From the NCBI GenBank assembly GCA_036936605.1, contig JAUPFV010000004.1, forward strand, positions 183,228,807 through 183,292,806: a DNA stretch of 64,000 nucleotides. Direction: 5' to 3'. The stretch's first letter is position 1, and every line of letters begins with the position of its first letter. The translations under genes were made by a program, and so were the position numbers. This document shows positions 44,230 to 55,369 of the stretch, in pieces. The notes beneath the pieces were generated by a model that was given only the letters and a program-made list of their open reading frames with translations, was not told the origin of the DNA and searched no databases. This DNA is from Limnanthes douglasii subsp. nivea. Its lineage: Eukaryota; Streptophyta; Magnoliopsida; Brassicales; Limnanthaceae.

Positions 44230-46581
44230 ATGAACATCGATCCTGTAGAGGGAAGAGTTGTGGGTTAGAAGGCGAAGGAATTATTTCTTAATCTGGGGAC
44301 GGCCAATTCAAAGAGAAACAATACGATAACTATCAATATGGGGAGGGGCGAGGTAAGTGATCGACCCTTATTATGACCAGACATCAATTTTTGACGATAT
44401 AGCTAAGCTTAATGCGGAGAAATATGAGGCCTTAGCTGAAAAAAGAAGCATATCATATATTAACAGAGAATGGTCACCCGACAGTGATAGAGAAGAAATT
44501 TATAGTCAGGGTCAAGAAAAATAATATTTTGGACGAGGACGGGATAGGTTGCGACAAGGAAATGACGGACCTTCAAGAAAGGATAGGAAGGTTGAGCGTC
44601 AGCGCATGCAATATCTCAGTGAGTCCTCTATTTACGATTCAGATGATTTGTTGTTCTTTAACCGTGAATACCGATGCCATGGGAAGGAAAAAAGTATTCT
44701 CAGGAAGCAAGAAATCTGACGACGCGTGTATTTTTGGTCAAGAATGGTGAAACATAATGGGTACAACGACAATAAAAGAACGACTGCATCGGTGGATAAA
44801 GAGAGGGCGATCATGGTCAAACATGGCGAGCAAACCACTACACCTCACGTTCGGTTCCTATAAGGTAGTTAGACACACAGATATAGAGTCGGTAGTCAAT
44901 TTTCTAAATTGCACGATAGAAGATTGTACGTGACTCCAATGGAAGGCCTTGGAAGTGGAACAATCAGGGTCTGGCATAATTGGAGGTCGTCTCTACTGTC
45001 TGATGAAATCCTTTCAGGGTATTTGCCCAAATGTTTTGAAAATTCTCGTGTGGAAAAAATTGATGGAAAGAAGGACTCAGACAACCATTCCTAATCAGTC
45101 AAAAACTTCATGTTAAACTTCGATAACATTAATAAATTGCTTTGTTGTGTGTTATCCTATAATTTTAAACACCACGCGTTAAAGTGGTATAAACAATGAT
45201 GCAAGGCTGTATAAAAAACTTCGATATATTTTGGGTAATGTTCAGGGAAGCAACAACTTCAGAGCGAATGGTGACACAATTGTCAACTGTATACAAAAGT
45301 TCAAAGAAAGTTTGAGAGACTATACCCGACTCTTTGTGGACTCAAAAACCGATTTAGATTATTGTGATGAGAGCGTCGTGTTGACAAGTTTTAGGTTGGG
45401 TTTTTTGCCCGGTCTTATGAAAGAAGGTGTGACAATGAAGCAAGTTTTTACTTTTGCGGCATTGTTGGCTTAGGTTAAAAGGAAAATTTTGATCCATGAG
45501 ACCTTAACATCCGAAGTGGCAGCCCAGTTATAACAAAGCACGGAGGTTGGAGTCGTACGGTATCGACAAAATTAGACAACCATCCCGCAGCCTCAGTCGT
45601 ACGGTATCGTCCATTTTAAAAAACCTTTCCCTATGCAGATCCCCCGAGAAAATTGTAATAGCCGGTACTATAAGTATCATGAGGATGTGGGCATGATATG
45701 CATGACTGCATTGTTTTAAAGAAAGAAATTCAGACGTTGATTGAGAATGTGAAATTGACATTGTTTGTAAAGAAGCAAGCTCAACGGAATACTGGGGTTA
45801 AAAAGATTGTGACGATACCAAAGTAGGAAAGTGCAATGGTTATTTCTGAGATAACCAATCTATTCGATTTATCGACATAATACTTAGACCCCGATGCAGA
45901 TCAGAATATAATCAATTTTATGGAAAAAATAATTCCTTACAGTAAAGGAAAGGTTAGTGACTTGTGTAGATTTTTTGAATCGCTAACTATCTTTGGAGGC
46001 GACTCTCTGGCAAAAATTTCAAATTTCTCTTGAATAAGGCACATTGTGAGCCTAGCCATGAAGTTAAAAGCGGGAGTATCACCCCACTTATATAGAAATC
46101 ATTCCCCCATACTCTGTTTTGAAGATGATGATATGAGGGACGTCGTCGGGCCACATGAGGACGTAGTAGTGACTGTGGCTGCAATTGCGGGTTATGAGGT
46201 ACAGAGAGTGTTGACAGATATAGGGAGCTCGGCGAACAGTATTTTTACGATAACGTATGCAAAGTTAAAAAAAATGACCGTTTATTTTAAAATTGGAGCG
46301 GACTATCGTAGTATTCACGTGGGTTACGAACAAAGTGGTTGGAGAGTTGGAAGGTAACAATGTTTTCCGTGGTTGTGGATGCACTGACCTCTTATAATGC
46401 CATCTTTGATAGATCATGATTGTCCTAAATGCACATGGTAACATCAACTGACGACCAGTGTTTAAAATACATGAACGACAATAACGTGAACACGGTTTGA
46501 AGCATCCAAGAAATGGCAATGATATGTTATAGGGCGGCTCTAGCATCGAAAGCAGACAGAGAAATGGAGTTAGTAAAATAT
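44230..46581 (+). pseudogene. Element C gag-protease, broken
   Basis: A likely ATG is at 44,230 (MNIDPVEG). The capsid region is readable in pieces: RVWHNWRSSLLSDEILSGYLPK (about 44,955-45,030), then NGDTIVNCIQKFKESLRDYTRLF and VLTSFRLGFLPGLMKEGVT (45,230-45,470). The knuckle-like YKYHEDVGHDMHDC lies at about 45,670. Protease at about 46,200 reads LTDIGSSANSI, with DTG changed to DIG. It ends CYRAALASKADREMELVKY before TAG 46,582, aligning with the gag-pro end of the other three elements. Frameshifts and stops are frequent. Confidence 0.75.
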
Positions 46582-46593
46582 TAGCAATTAGTG
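46573..46593 (+). promoter_or_regulatory. Gag-pol junction TAG with CAATTA context (element C)
   Basis: TAT-TAG-CAA-TTA-GTG-GGG sits at the same aligned position as in A, B and D. It matches UAG-CAR-YYA exactly. Confidence 0.6.
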
Positions 46594-49578
46594 GGGTCGA
46601 CTTCAGGGTCGAATCCTATAGATGATCCTAGGGAGAACTCCGAATTATTGCTCACTGATAAGAGTTCTAAGAATTACGAGTTCCCTGAAGGGAAGGTTTT
46701 GAAAATTGGAACGAATTTATCAGTCACAGTTCGACAAAGGTTGATTTCTTTCCTTGGGAAATATTGCATTTATTTGCATGGTGTTCGAAAGATATAACTG
46801 GATTCCCTAAAATCATAATCTGTAACAGCATGGCCATACGATGCAAAGTCCAACCCGTGATCCAAAAGTGACAAGCTTTTGGATAAGAGAAGGCAGATGT
46901 TATTATTACGGAGCTGGACAGACTCACAAAAGTAGGGCATATCCGGGAATCCCAGTATCCGTTGTGGATGGCCAACCTCGTCCTGGTCAAGAAAAATATA
47001 AGAAATTAAGAATGTGTGTAGAATCTACCGACCTTAACAGGACATGTCATAAAGACCCTTCCTCGATACCATGAAGCGACCAACTAGTAGATTCGACGTC
47101 GGGGAACAGACTACTGTTTTTCATGGACGCCTACGCGGGATACAACCAAATAAGGTCAAATCTAAAGGATTAGAATAACACGTCATTCATAACCAGAAGA
47201 GGTTTTATTATTACAAAATCAAGTCGTTCGGTCTGAAGAACGTGAAGGCCACCTCACAGATGTTGGTGAATAAGGTTTTTGAAAGTCAGATCGGGCGAAA
47301 CATTAAAGTTTACATAGATGATATGTTGGTCAATGGTATGACTGACGATGATCATTTTAACGACCTGGAAGAAATATTCAACAACTTGAAAAGAATAAAT
47401 CTCAAAATGGATCGGGAAAAATGTTCGTTTGGAATTCGGTATGGGAAATTCTTAGGATACATGATCAGTGAAAGGGGAATAAAGGCGGATCCAGTATAAT
47501 TTCATGCTTTGAATACTATGGTGCCACCGAGAAATGTCAAAGAGGTCCAAATTTTGATAAGGCATCTAGCGGCTCTGAACAGGTTTATATCTCGATTCTC
47601 TGACAAATGTGCACTATTTTTTCAGGTTCTAAGACCGGCTAAGGCATTCAATTGGGCTCTCGCTTGTACCGAGGTATTTCTTGGTTTAAAAGAATATTTA
47701 TTCTCCCTCGCTTTGTCAATGAAAATTTTGTTTTTGTAAATTGTGGTGTCGGACTACGCAGTTAGCATGACACTTATTTGTGAGGTGGATCGGATACCCA
47801 AGCCGGTGTATTACATGAGCAAGAGTTTATTAGACGCTGGAAAATGATATTTCAATTTAGAGAAGTTAGCCATAGCATTATTAACTACAACCAGAAAGAC
47901 GTGGCCTTATTTCCATGGTTATTCCATCATGGTCTGAACGTCATTCTCATTGAAAGGTGTGTTGCAACACCCTGATGTTTTGGGTCAGATGGCCAAATAA
48001 TCTATTGATCTAGGGGATTTTGACATCGATTTCAAGCCTAGAACAACTATCAAATGACAAACTTTAGCAGATTTTTTAGTATAATTATATTCTAACAGAC
48101 CAGGAAAAAAAGCATACCAACTGGACTGTTCGAACATATCGGGGATCTAGTGTGAGTGGATGTGGGGCGGGAGTCCTAGTAATCACGCCTTTGGGGATAG
48201 CTATGCACCAAGCCATTCGATTCGGTTTTGCAGTTTCGAATAATGAAGCTAAGTACGAGGTAGCTTTAGCTAGACCGAGACTCACGCAGATTTGTGGGGC
48301 CAAGCACGTTCGGCTAATAAGCGATTCCCAGCTACTGATTAATCATGAAATTGGACACTCCAAGGCAAGAAAAAAGCATCTTTTCCAATATTTGGCGGTA
48401 TTTAGCGGTTTGGCCGCGGTTTTCGAAAAGGTCACGTACAAATATGTCCACAGAGCGGAGAATGTAATGGTCAATTTGTTGGCAACCATAGCGTACGTCG
48501 GGGATTGAACATGGGTTCTAACATAAGGGGACCAATCAATAATTAGAAGCACATAGCTAGAGAACCAACCATAGATAGTCTGCTGCATTTCCACAATTAC
48601 CAGCATAGACTGGAGATATAACGTCTGAAATTTCTTGATAAACAATATGTTGCCCACAGATAAAGTGTTGGGAAAAAAGATACGGTTTAAGGCTCACGGT
48701 TTTGTATTTTTAGAGGTCGTACTCTAAAAACGGTCACTGAGTAGACCTTTGTTAAAATGTCTTGGATATAATGAGTCGCATATAGTTTTGTCCAAAATCC
48801 ATGATGGAGAAGGGTTGGGTCAGTGTGGTTGCAAGGCTTTGATTAGAAGAGTTTCATTATCGGGTTTTTATTGGCCCACAATCGCAACCAATGCAAAGGA
48901 GCTGGTCAAAAAGTGTGATACTTGTCAACAATTTGCAAATTTAATTCATAATCCAGCCACACCACTTGAGTCTATCTCTAAAGGGTTACCTTTTCATAGG
49001 TGAGGGATTGATTTGGTCGGCCCACTCCTGATGGCAATAGGATGAAGGTTGATGATAGTGGTCGTTGTAGACTACTTCTCCAAATGGGTCGAGGTTGATT
49101 CATTTTCCAGAACAAGGGCTGAAAATGTAATTGATTTCATCTCGTCGTACATTTTTTGTCGTTTTGGGGTCCGATGAAAGCTCACTATGGACAACGGCAC
49201 GCAGTTTGATAGTAATGAAATTTAAGTCACAAACATAACGATTATCGATGGTATCAAGAAAACTTTGGATGGAAAATCTAGGAAATGACCAAATTACTTA
49301 CATAAGGTGTTATGGGCATATTAAAGTACAACCCCAATCACCACTCAAGAATCTCCTTACGCTCTGGTGTATGGTATGGATGTTGTGACCCTAGAAGAAA
49401 CCATGGTCCCATCTTTCAGGGTCAATCATTATTCATAAAATAGTGACGAAGAGGGCCGACTAGCCCTTAATATGATTGACGAAAAGCGAATTTGCGCCCA
49501 TTTCAACTCATTACATTATCAAACTTTAATGCGAAGTAGGTACGCTTCTAAAGTTTGAAGAGAGTTTAAGGTCAGTGA
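46585..49578 (+). pseudogene. Element C pol: RT, RNase H, aRNH, most of integrase
   Basis: The linker QLVGSTSGSNPIDDPREN follows the TAG. RT pieces: MDAYAGYNQI (about 47,120-47,155), then VYIDDMLVNG and GYMISERGI (47,300-47,480). First RNase H region is at 47,520-48,080. aRNH at 48,152-48,508 has SGCGAGVLV, SNNEAKYEVALA and LISDSQLLIN. Integrase has ILSKIHDGEG, KKCDTCQQF with both Cys, VDYFSKW and MDNGTQFDSNE. About 35 residues that should contain the GQVE catalytic Glu are deleted (49,222-49,226). The gene is then interrupted by D at KVSD. Confidence 0.78.
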
Positions 49579-49884
49579 TGATAAGGTTGGATATTTTTGA
49601 CACTGTTACTAAACCTCTATCCGAAGGGCAGTTCGGACAGAACCATAATCATAATAAACTGAACAGGACAAATGTAGTGGAATGTGACTAAGCTAGGTAC
49701 TAGTCATTTCACATCTTGGGCTAATGGGTTCTTAAACTTGACTCGACCTCACAATCCGACCCGAAAGGCCCATGGGTTATTAATTAAGTATAAATACCCC
49801 AATCACTTTCATTAATGAAGGTGATCATAATGTAATACAAGCACACACCTTAATTATCACTCTAAATTTCATCCAAAACATTTA
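49579..49884 (+). repeat. Element D 5' LTR, 3' end missing
   Basis: It begins TGATAAGGTTGG. TATAAATA is at 49,788-49,795. Similarity to the 3' LTR stops after CCAAAACATTTA at about 49,884, so the last ~40 bases of the LTR and the primer-binding site are gone. Gag starts only 25 bases later. Confidence 0.85.
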
Positions 49885-49908
49885 GAACCAACATACAAGG
49901 TAGTTCGA

Positions 49909-51953
49909 ATGGATCCGAATGCGCAGAATGTTCCTCCTCATGAAGTGGAAGTTGCAAAGGAAACAATGCCTATATTATCGAGGAGTGCAATCAGTTGAAG
50001 GTTGAGATAGAGGCGTTGAGAGTGTTAAAACAAGCGGAGAAAAGGGTTAAAGAAAAATCTGGTGCGTCGTTACTTCACCATACTGAAAATCCTGGAGAGA
50101 AGGAGCAGTCCCTAAAGACTCATCTCAGCTCCAAGAAAACACATTGATCTAAACATGTGGAGACCTTTACATCGGAGTCCTTCAGCAGCTCATCTAATAA
50201 GGGAAAACTTGAAGAGTCAGTTTCCTCCAGCAGTGATGAAATGTGATCGAAAAAGAAAATAAGAATGATTACAAAACATTCAAGAAAAAAAGGATATGCA
50301 TGGCAGACTTAAGAAACACCATGGGAAGGGTAAGGGTACAGCTAATCCGCATTTTGACCAGTTGCTGATTTATTCATTTGCTTTCCAGTTCGAACTAGGT
50401 ATTTTTGCTACTCCGAATGAAGATACTGTTTTTAGTCGTAACAAGAACTGGAGGTAGTCGCCTTTATCTGCGAAAATACTTTCTGGACATCTTCCCAAGA
50501 GTTTTTGACAGCTCTAAGATGGAAAAATATGATGGGAGGTTTCTGAAAATACTTGATTTGACCAAGTTGCAATTGCTTCCCTCAGACAAGGTTTAAATTA
50601 GGGTAATTTAGCTGATTCAGTGACTCAGAAGAAGGCTATGACCTGGGGAGGGTTGTTAAATCAGGTTGGAAAACAAATTTATGTTAAGAAAACAAAGAAA
50701 ACCAGAGTGCATTGCAAAATTAGGTCTACTACTACGGCATATGCCCCTCAAGCTGCTAATTAGTCTGGTTACAGGTAAAAGGAGTCTGGACAAGGATCTA
50801 ACCGATCAAGGCAGAATTAGTCTAACCAAACGAAGAACTAACAGGTCAGAAAGAATAGGGGACCATGGGTTCAACCTGAGTGTTTTTCTGAGTTGGGAGA
50901 AAGTGTGGCTACAGTATATGACAAAACTAAAAACGAAGTACACTTTAAAGCCAGCAGTATTATAGTCCCCTAAAGAAAACTGGAGTACCCGTTTATGAAA
51001 ATACCACAATAACATAGGGCATGATACCCATGATTGTATAGCCTTGAAACGAGAGGTCCAGAACCTCGTTGAGAGAGGAAAGTTGGGGGCCTATGTCAAA
51101 AAAATGAGAGGGGAGCAGACAGGATAATACACAAACCAATGCCAATACTCTCTGAATTTCTCCTTCAAGCAATCCTGGAATATCTACATAGGAAGATGCT
51201 ATGGTGATTACTGAAAGGTTTGATATAGACTCTGAGTACCTTGGTTCAGATCCGAGTCGGAATTGGGTAGGGGTAAAGACTAAAAATATCTCCGGTTTGA
51301 TTAAATATTTTGAATCATTGACCATCTTTGGAGAGGACACTGCGACTGCACCTTCTAGTTTATCAAGGAAGAGGCATGTCCACAGTTTTCCACCCAGTTA
51401 GATAGAATAATGTCCACACACCTGTATCAAACCTTGTTTTTGTTTATAGTTTTTGTTGAGGATGACCTAAGAGATATTGTAGGGCCTCATGAAGACGTTG
51501 TGGTAATAGGGGCATCGATAGGGGGAAATGATATACGTCGGATCCTGATTGACACAGGAAGTTTGGCAAACATATTGTTTTTAAGTTTCTATAAGCAGAT
51601 GAGAAACCCTTTGGTTATACAACATTCGAACAAAACTATCGTGGGCTTCATAGAGAGTTCTATAGATGTGATTAGGGAATTTGAAGAAGAAGTATTGCTA
51701 GGCAAAGGTCCTTTTTAGAAAATGGTGAGAGTATTTTTTTTTTGTGGTGGATTTCCCAACATCCTATAATGCAATCTGTGGGATGTCTTGGCTCTCCAAA
51801 ATGCATGTTGTGGCCTCTACGGTCCATCAATGTTTGAAATATGTTGTCCAAGGTCAAGTAGGTGTTGTCCGGAGCAGTCAGAAGATAGCCAGGGAATGTT
51901 ATGCAACGTCCTTTGCCTCTAAGTCTGTAGAGGCAGTCTAGATTAAAAGAGAT
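49909..51953 (+). pseudogene. Element D gag-protease with internal deletion
   Basis: ATG 49,909 (MDPNAQNVPPH) aligns with B's start. A charged N-terminus and Ser/Lys-rich region follow. Around 50,530 the sequence jumps from the KMEKYDGR motif to QVAIASLRQG (in another frame). This skips about 330 bp of capsid domain present in B. Protease near 51,545 has RILIDTGSLANIL, the catalytic Asp retained. Gag ends ECYATSFASKSVEAV, stop, IKRD before TAG 51,954. Several stops and shifts. Confidence 0.8.
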
Positions 51954-51965
51954 TAGCAGCTATTG
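51945..51965 (+). promoter_or_regulatory. Gag-pol junction TAG with CAGCTA context (element D)
   Basis: GAT-TAG-CAG-CTA-TTG-GAG sits at the homologous junction. CAGCTA fits CAR-YYA with different bases from the CAATTA of A and C, so the consensus rather than one ancestral word is kept. Confidence 0.6.
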
Positions 51966-54900
51966 GAGCCTTCCACAGATGAGAATGAAATTGATGATCC
52001 CATGGAGGCTCCCAATGTTATAATACCCATAGAGGAGATTGAAATACACTCCCTCGCTGAGGGAAAAATGTAAAAATGAGCACCAAGTTGGCACCAGGTT
52101 TGAAACACCGGTTGTTGTCTTTTTTAATTAGTAATCAACATGTCTTTGCATGGTGCAATAATGATGTTACCGGAATGCCAGCTGATATTATTTTTCATAA
52201 GTTGTTCATACGAATTGATGTTGCACCAGTTGTACAAATGATCAAATCTTTCTCTAAAGAAAAAACAGATGTGATTGTTCAAGAAGTTGATCGTTTGACC
52301 AAGATAGGCGACATAAAAGAGTCTCAATACCCTTTGTAGACTCCCAGCCCTATTTTGGTCAAGAAAAAGAATGGAAAATAGAGCATGTGTATTGACTTTA
52401 CTGATCTCAATAGGGCATGCCCCAAAGATCCTTATCTTGTTCCTCGGATAGATGAGTTGGTGGATTCTACTTCTGGGAATAAACTTTTATCTTGCATGGA
52501 TGCATTTTTGGGTACAACCAGATACAAGTAGATCTGAATGATCAATACCATACCATTTTTATTAAAGACAGAGGACTTTATTGTTATAAAGTGATGTCAT
52601 TCGAATTAAAAAACGTTGGGGCCACCTATCAAAGGTTAGTAAATAAATATTTTGCTATTGACTTTACTGATCTTAATAGGGCATGCCCCAAAGATCCTTA
52701 TCTTGTTCCTCGGATAGATGAGTTGGTGGATTCTACTTCTGGGAATAAACTTTTATCTTGCATGGATGCATTTTTTGGGTACAACCAGATACAAGTAGAT
52801 CTGAATGATCAATACCATACCATTTTTATTAAAGACAGAGGACTTTATTGTTATAAAGTGATGTCATTCGAATTAAAAAACGTTGGGGCCACCTATCAAA
52901 GGTTAGTAAATAAATATTTTGCTAATCAGATTGGCAGAAACATTGAAGTTTATATAGATTACATGATGGTAAAAATCTTGGAGGAAGATGCAAATATATC
53001 TGACCTTCAAGAAACGTTTTCTAACTTAGAGGTTGTGAACTTGAGGCTAAACTCTGAAAAGTGTGTTTTTGGGGTCTGATCTGGAAAGTTCTTGGGGTAT
53101 ATAATAAGTGAAAAAGGAATTCAACCTAATTCAGATCAACTCAATGCCTTATTAGCTATAGACCCTCCTCGGAGCACCAAAGAAGTTTAAAGGTTGACCG
53201 GACGATTGGCTGCTTTGAACAGGTTTATTTCAAGATCATGACACAAATGTGCTTCGTTTTTCCAAGTGTTAAGGAATGCCAAAGACTTTAATTGGTCTCC
53301 ACGGTGTGATCAATCATTTCTTGAAATAAAAAAGCCTTTGTCATCACCTAAGGCTCTCTTCAAACCTGTTCGGGAGGAAAATCTCTACATATACTTAGCA
53401 ATATTAGAGTATGCAGTAAGTGTTGTACTGGTAAGAGAGGTGGATAATTACCCTCGTACGATGCATGACATTAGTAAAAGTCTGTTGGATGCTGAATGAA
53501 GATATTTGAAGTTAAAAAAACTAGCATTGGCCTTGGTAATTGCGGCAAGAAAAATGAGAGCGCACTTACAAGCTCATTCCATTGTCATTCAAACATTATT
53601 TCCTTTAAAGAGTGTTCTTCAGAAAGCTGATGTATCAAGCAGAATAACCAAGTGGTCAGTTGAGCTGGGAGATTATGATATTAATTTTGCTCCCCGAACG
53701 TCGATTAAAGCCCAGCTTATTAGACTAGATGTATGATACAGACGAGCCAGGAAAAGGGTAATGAGAATGAAGAAAGTATGAGCATACTAGTTATTCAACC
53801 TAAGGACTGGAGGTATGATATTCTCCAGTTTATTTCTGATGGAAGTTTTCCTCCGGATAAAGCCATGGTTAAGAAAATTAAATATAAGGCTCGTAGTTTC
53901 TTGGTGTTAAGAGAAATGTTTTACAAGAAATATTTCAGCAGACCCCTCTTGCGTTGCTTAGGATTTAAAGAATCCCAAATTGTGTGTTGCACGATGGTGA
54001 AGGTTCTGCACATTGTGGTTACAAAGCCTTAACCAGGAGAGTCTTATTAGCATGATACTATTGGCCAACCATAATGGTAGATGCTAAAGATATGGTAAAG
54101 AAGTATGATCCTTGCCAGGATATGGGAATGAAATTCATGTGCCAACAAATCCTATGGAATCTATAGCTGAACCAATACCTTTTAATAGATGGTGGTTGTA
54201 TATGGTTGGGCCTCTTCCCATGGCCTCCGGTGGATGTCGAACAATCATAGTTGTTATTAACTATTTCTCTAAGTGGATAAAGGCAGCTCATTTAGCTAGC
54301 ACAACTTCGAAGGAAATTATTAAATTCATTTTGTCTAATATATGTTGCAGATTTGGAGTTCCTCGAAGGATCACCACAGACAATGGGCCACATTTCGATA
54401 ATAAATACATGGAAATGTTTTGCTGCTCCATAGGAATTCAACACTGTTGTTCTTCTCCTTTCCACTCTCAAGAAAATGGGCAAGTTGAAGTTGTTAATCG
54501 AACAATCTTGTTCGAGCTAAAGAAAAATTTGGAGGGAGCTGCATGAAAGTGGATAAGTTATTTACAAGAAGTAGTGTGGGCTTACTGAACTACACCTCGG
54601 GTTGCTTCACAAGAATCTCTGTTTGCCCTTGTCTATGGGATGGATGCAATCACTCTCATAGAAGCTACTTTACCATCTCACATAGTCCAAAACTATTCTA
54701 AACAGGAAAATGAAATGGCAGTCAAGAATCAGTTGGATTTGATTGAAGAAAGAAGATTTAAAGTGCATCTGAGAATGGCGCATTACTAGGGTTTGATTAG
54801 GAGCAGATTTGCCTCCAAAGTTAAAAGAAGATATTTTCAATTGGGGGACAAAGTCTTAAGAATGGTATTTTTACATGCCAAGGAAAACCAGTTCGGTTTG

Positions 54901-55035
54901 CTGGATCCAAATTGGGAAGGTCTTTATGTGGTATGTGGGAAATTTAAACCAGGAACATACAGGCTGCAAGACAAGGAAGGGATAACACTAAAGAACCCAT
55001 GAAATGTTGAACATCTCAGGTTATACTTAGAATAG
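51957..55035 (+). pseudogene. Element D pol: RT with duplication, RNase H, integrase; no aRNH
   Basis: The linker QLLEPSTDENEIDDPMEAP is followed by ITDVTGMP-type and RT segments. A 266/267-bp RT segment (FTDLNRACPKD to LVNKYFA) is present twice in tandem (52,391-52,656 and 52,657-52,923). The YIDD box reads VYIDYMMVK, so one catalytic Asp is lost. First RNase H is readable at 53,266-53,720. Then KAQ jumps to the region before integrase, with the aRNH domain missing. Integrase: finger motif YDPCQD (first Cys lost), VINYFSKW (first Asp lost), TTDNGPHF, NGQVEVVNRT. It ends LRLYLE at 55,035. It cannot be active. Confidence 0.85.
52391..52923 (+). repeat. Tandem duplication inside element D RT
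   Basis: Two copies, 266 and 267 bp, differ at one base (CTC/CTT) and one T in a T-run. 267 is 89 codons, so the duplication was in frame before the T was lost or gained. Confidence 0.95.
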
Positions 55036-55080
55036 AACTCTATTGTAAATATTTACCTTTTGAATGTCAATGTAAATATT

Positions 55081-55136
55081 AGGGGGGCATACTCTTTCCT
55101 ACCTTGGTGGCGCGGGGAGGTTTTAATGAGGTGTCT
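55081..55136 (+). other. Conserved post-pol motif (element D)
   Basis: AGGGGGGCATACTCTTTCCT then ACCTTGGTGGCGCGGGGAGG and TTTTAATGAGGTGTC lie 46 bases after the pol stop. This is nearly identical to B at 29,714-29,768, though the flanking sequence has diverged much more. Confidence 0.65.
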
Positions 55137-55369
55137 GAGTTTTTTAATAATATCTTATACCTTCTTCAAAATTTTGGTGCAAAATTCTTCTTGACTTAAC
55201 CCTAGTGTGAGGTGGTCTTATGTTAAACACTTATTAAACACCCCGGCTCTTAAAAACTTTTGATTTGATCAGATATGTTAAACACTTCATCACATTTATT
55301 AAACATATGTGATCAGAGTCATTTAATACACTTACTTAACATATATAAATATTGAAGGCTATTTAAACA
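55137..55369. other. Element D 3' region between pol and the antisense gene
   Basis: Non-coding, with repeated TTAAACACTTATTAAACA words. It corresponds to B 29,769-30,152. Confidence 0.5.
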
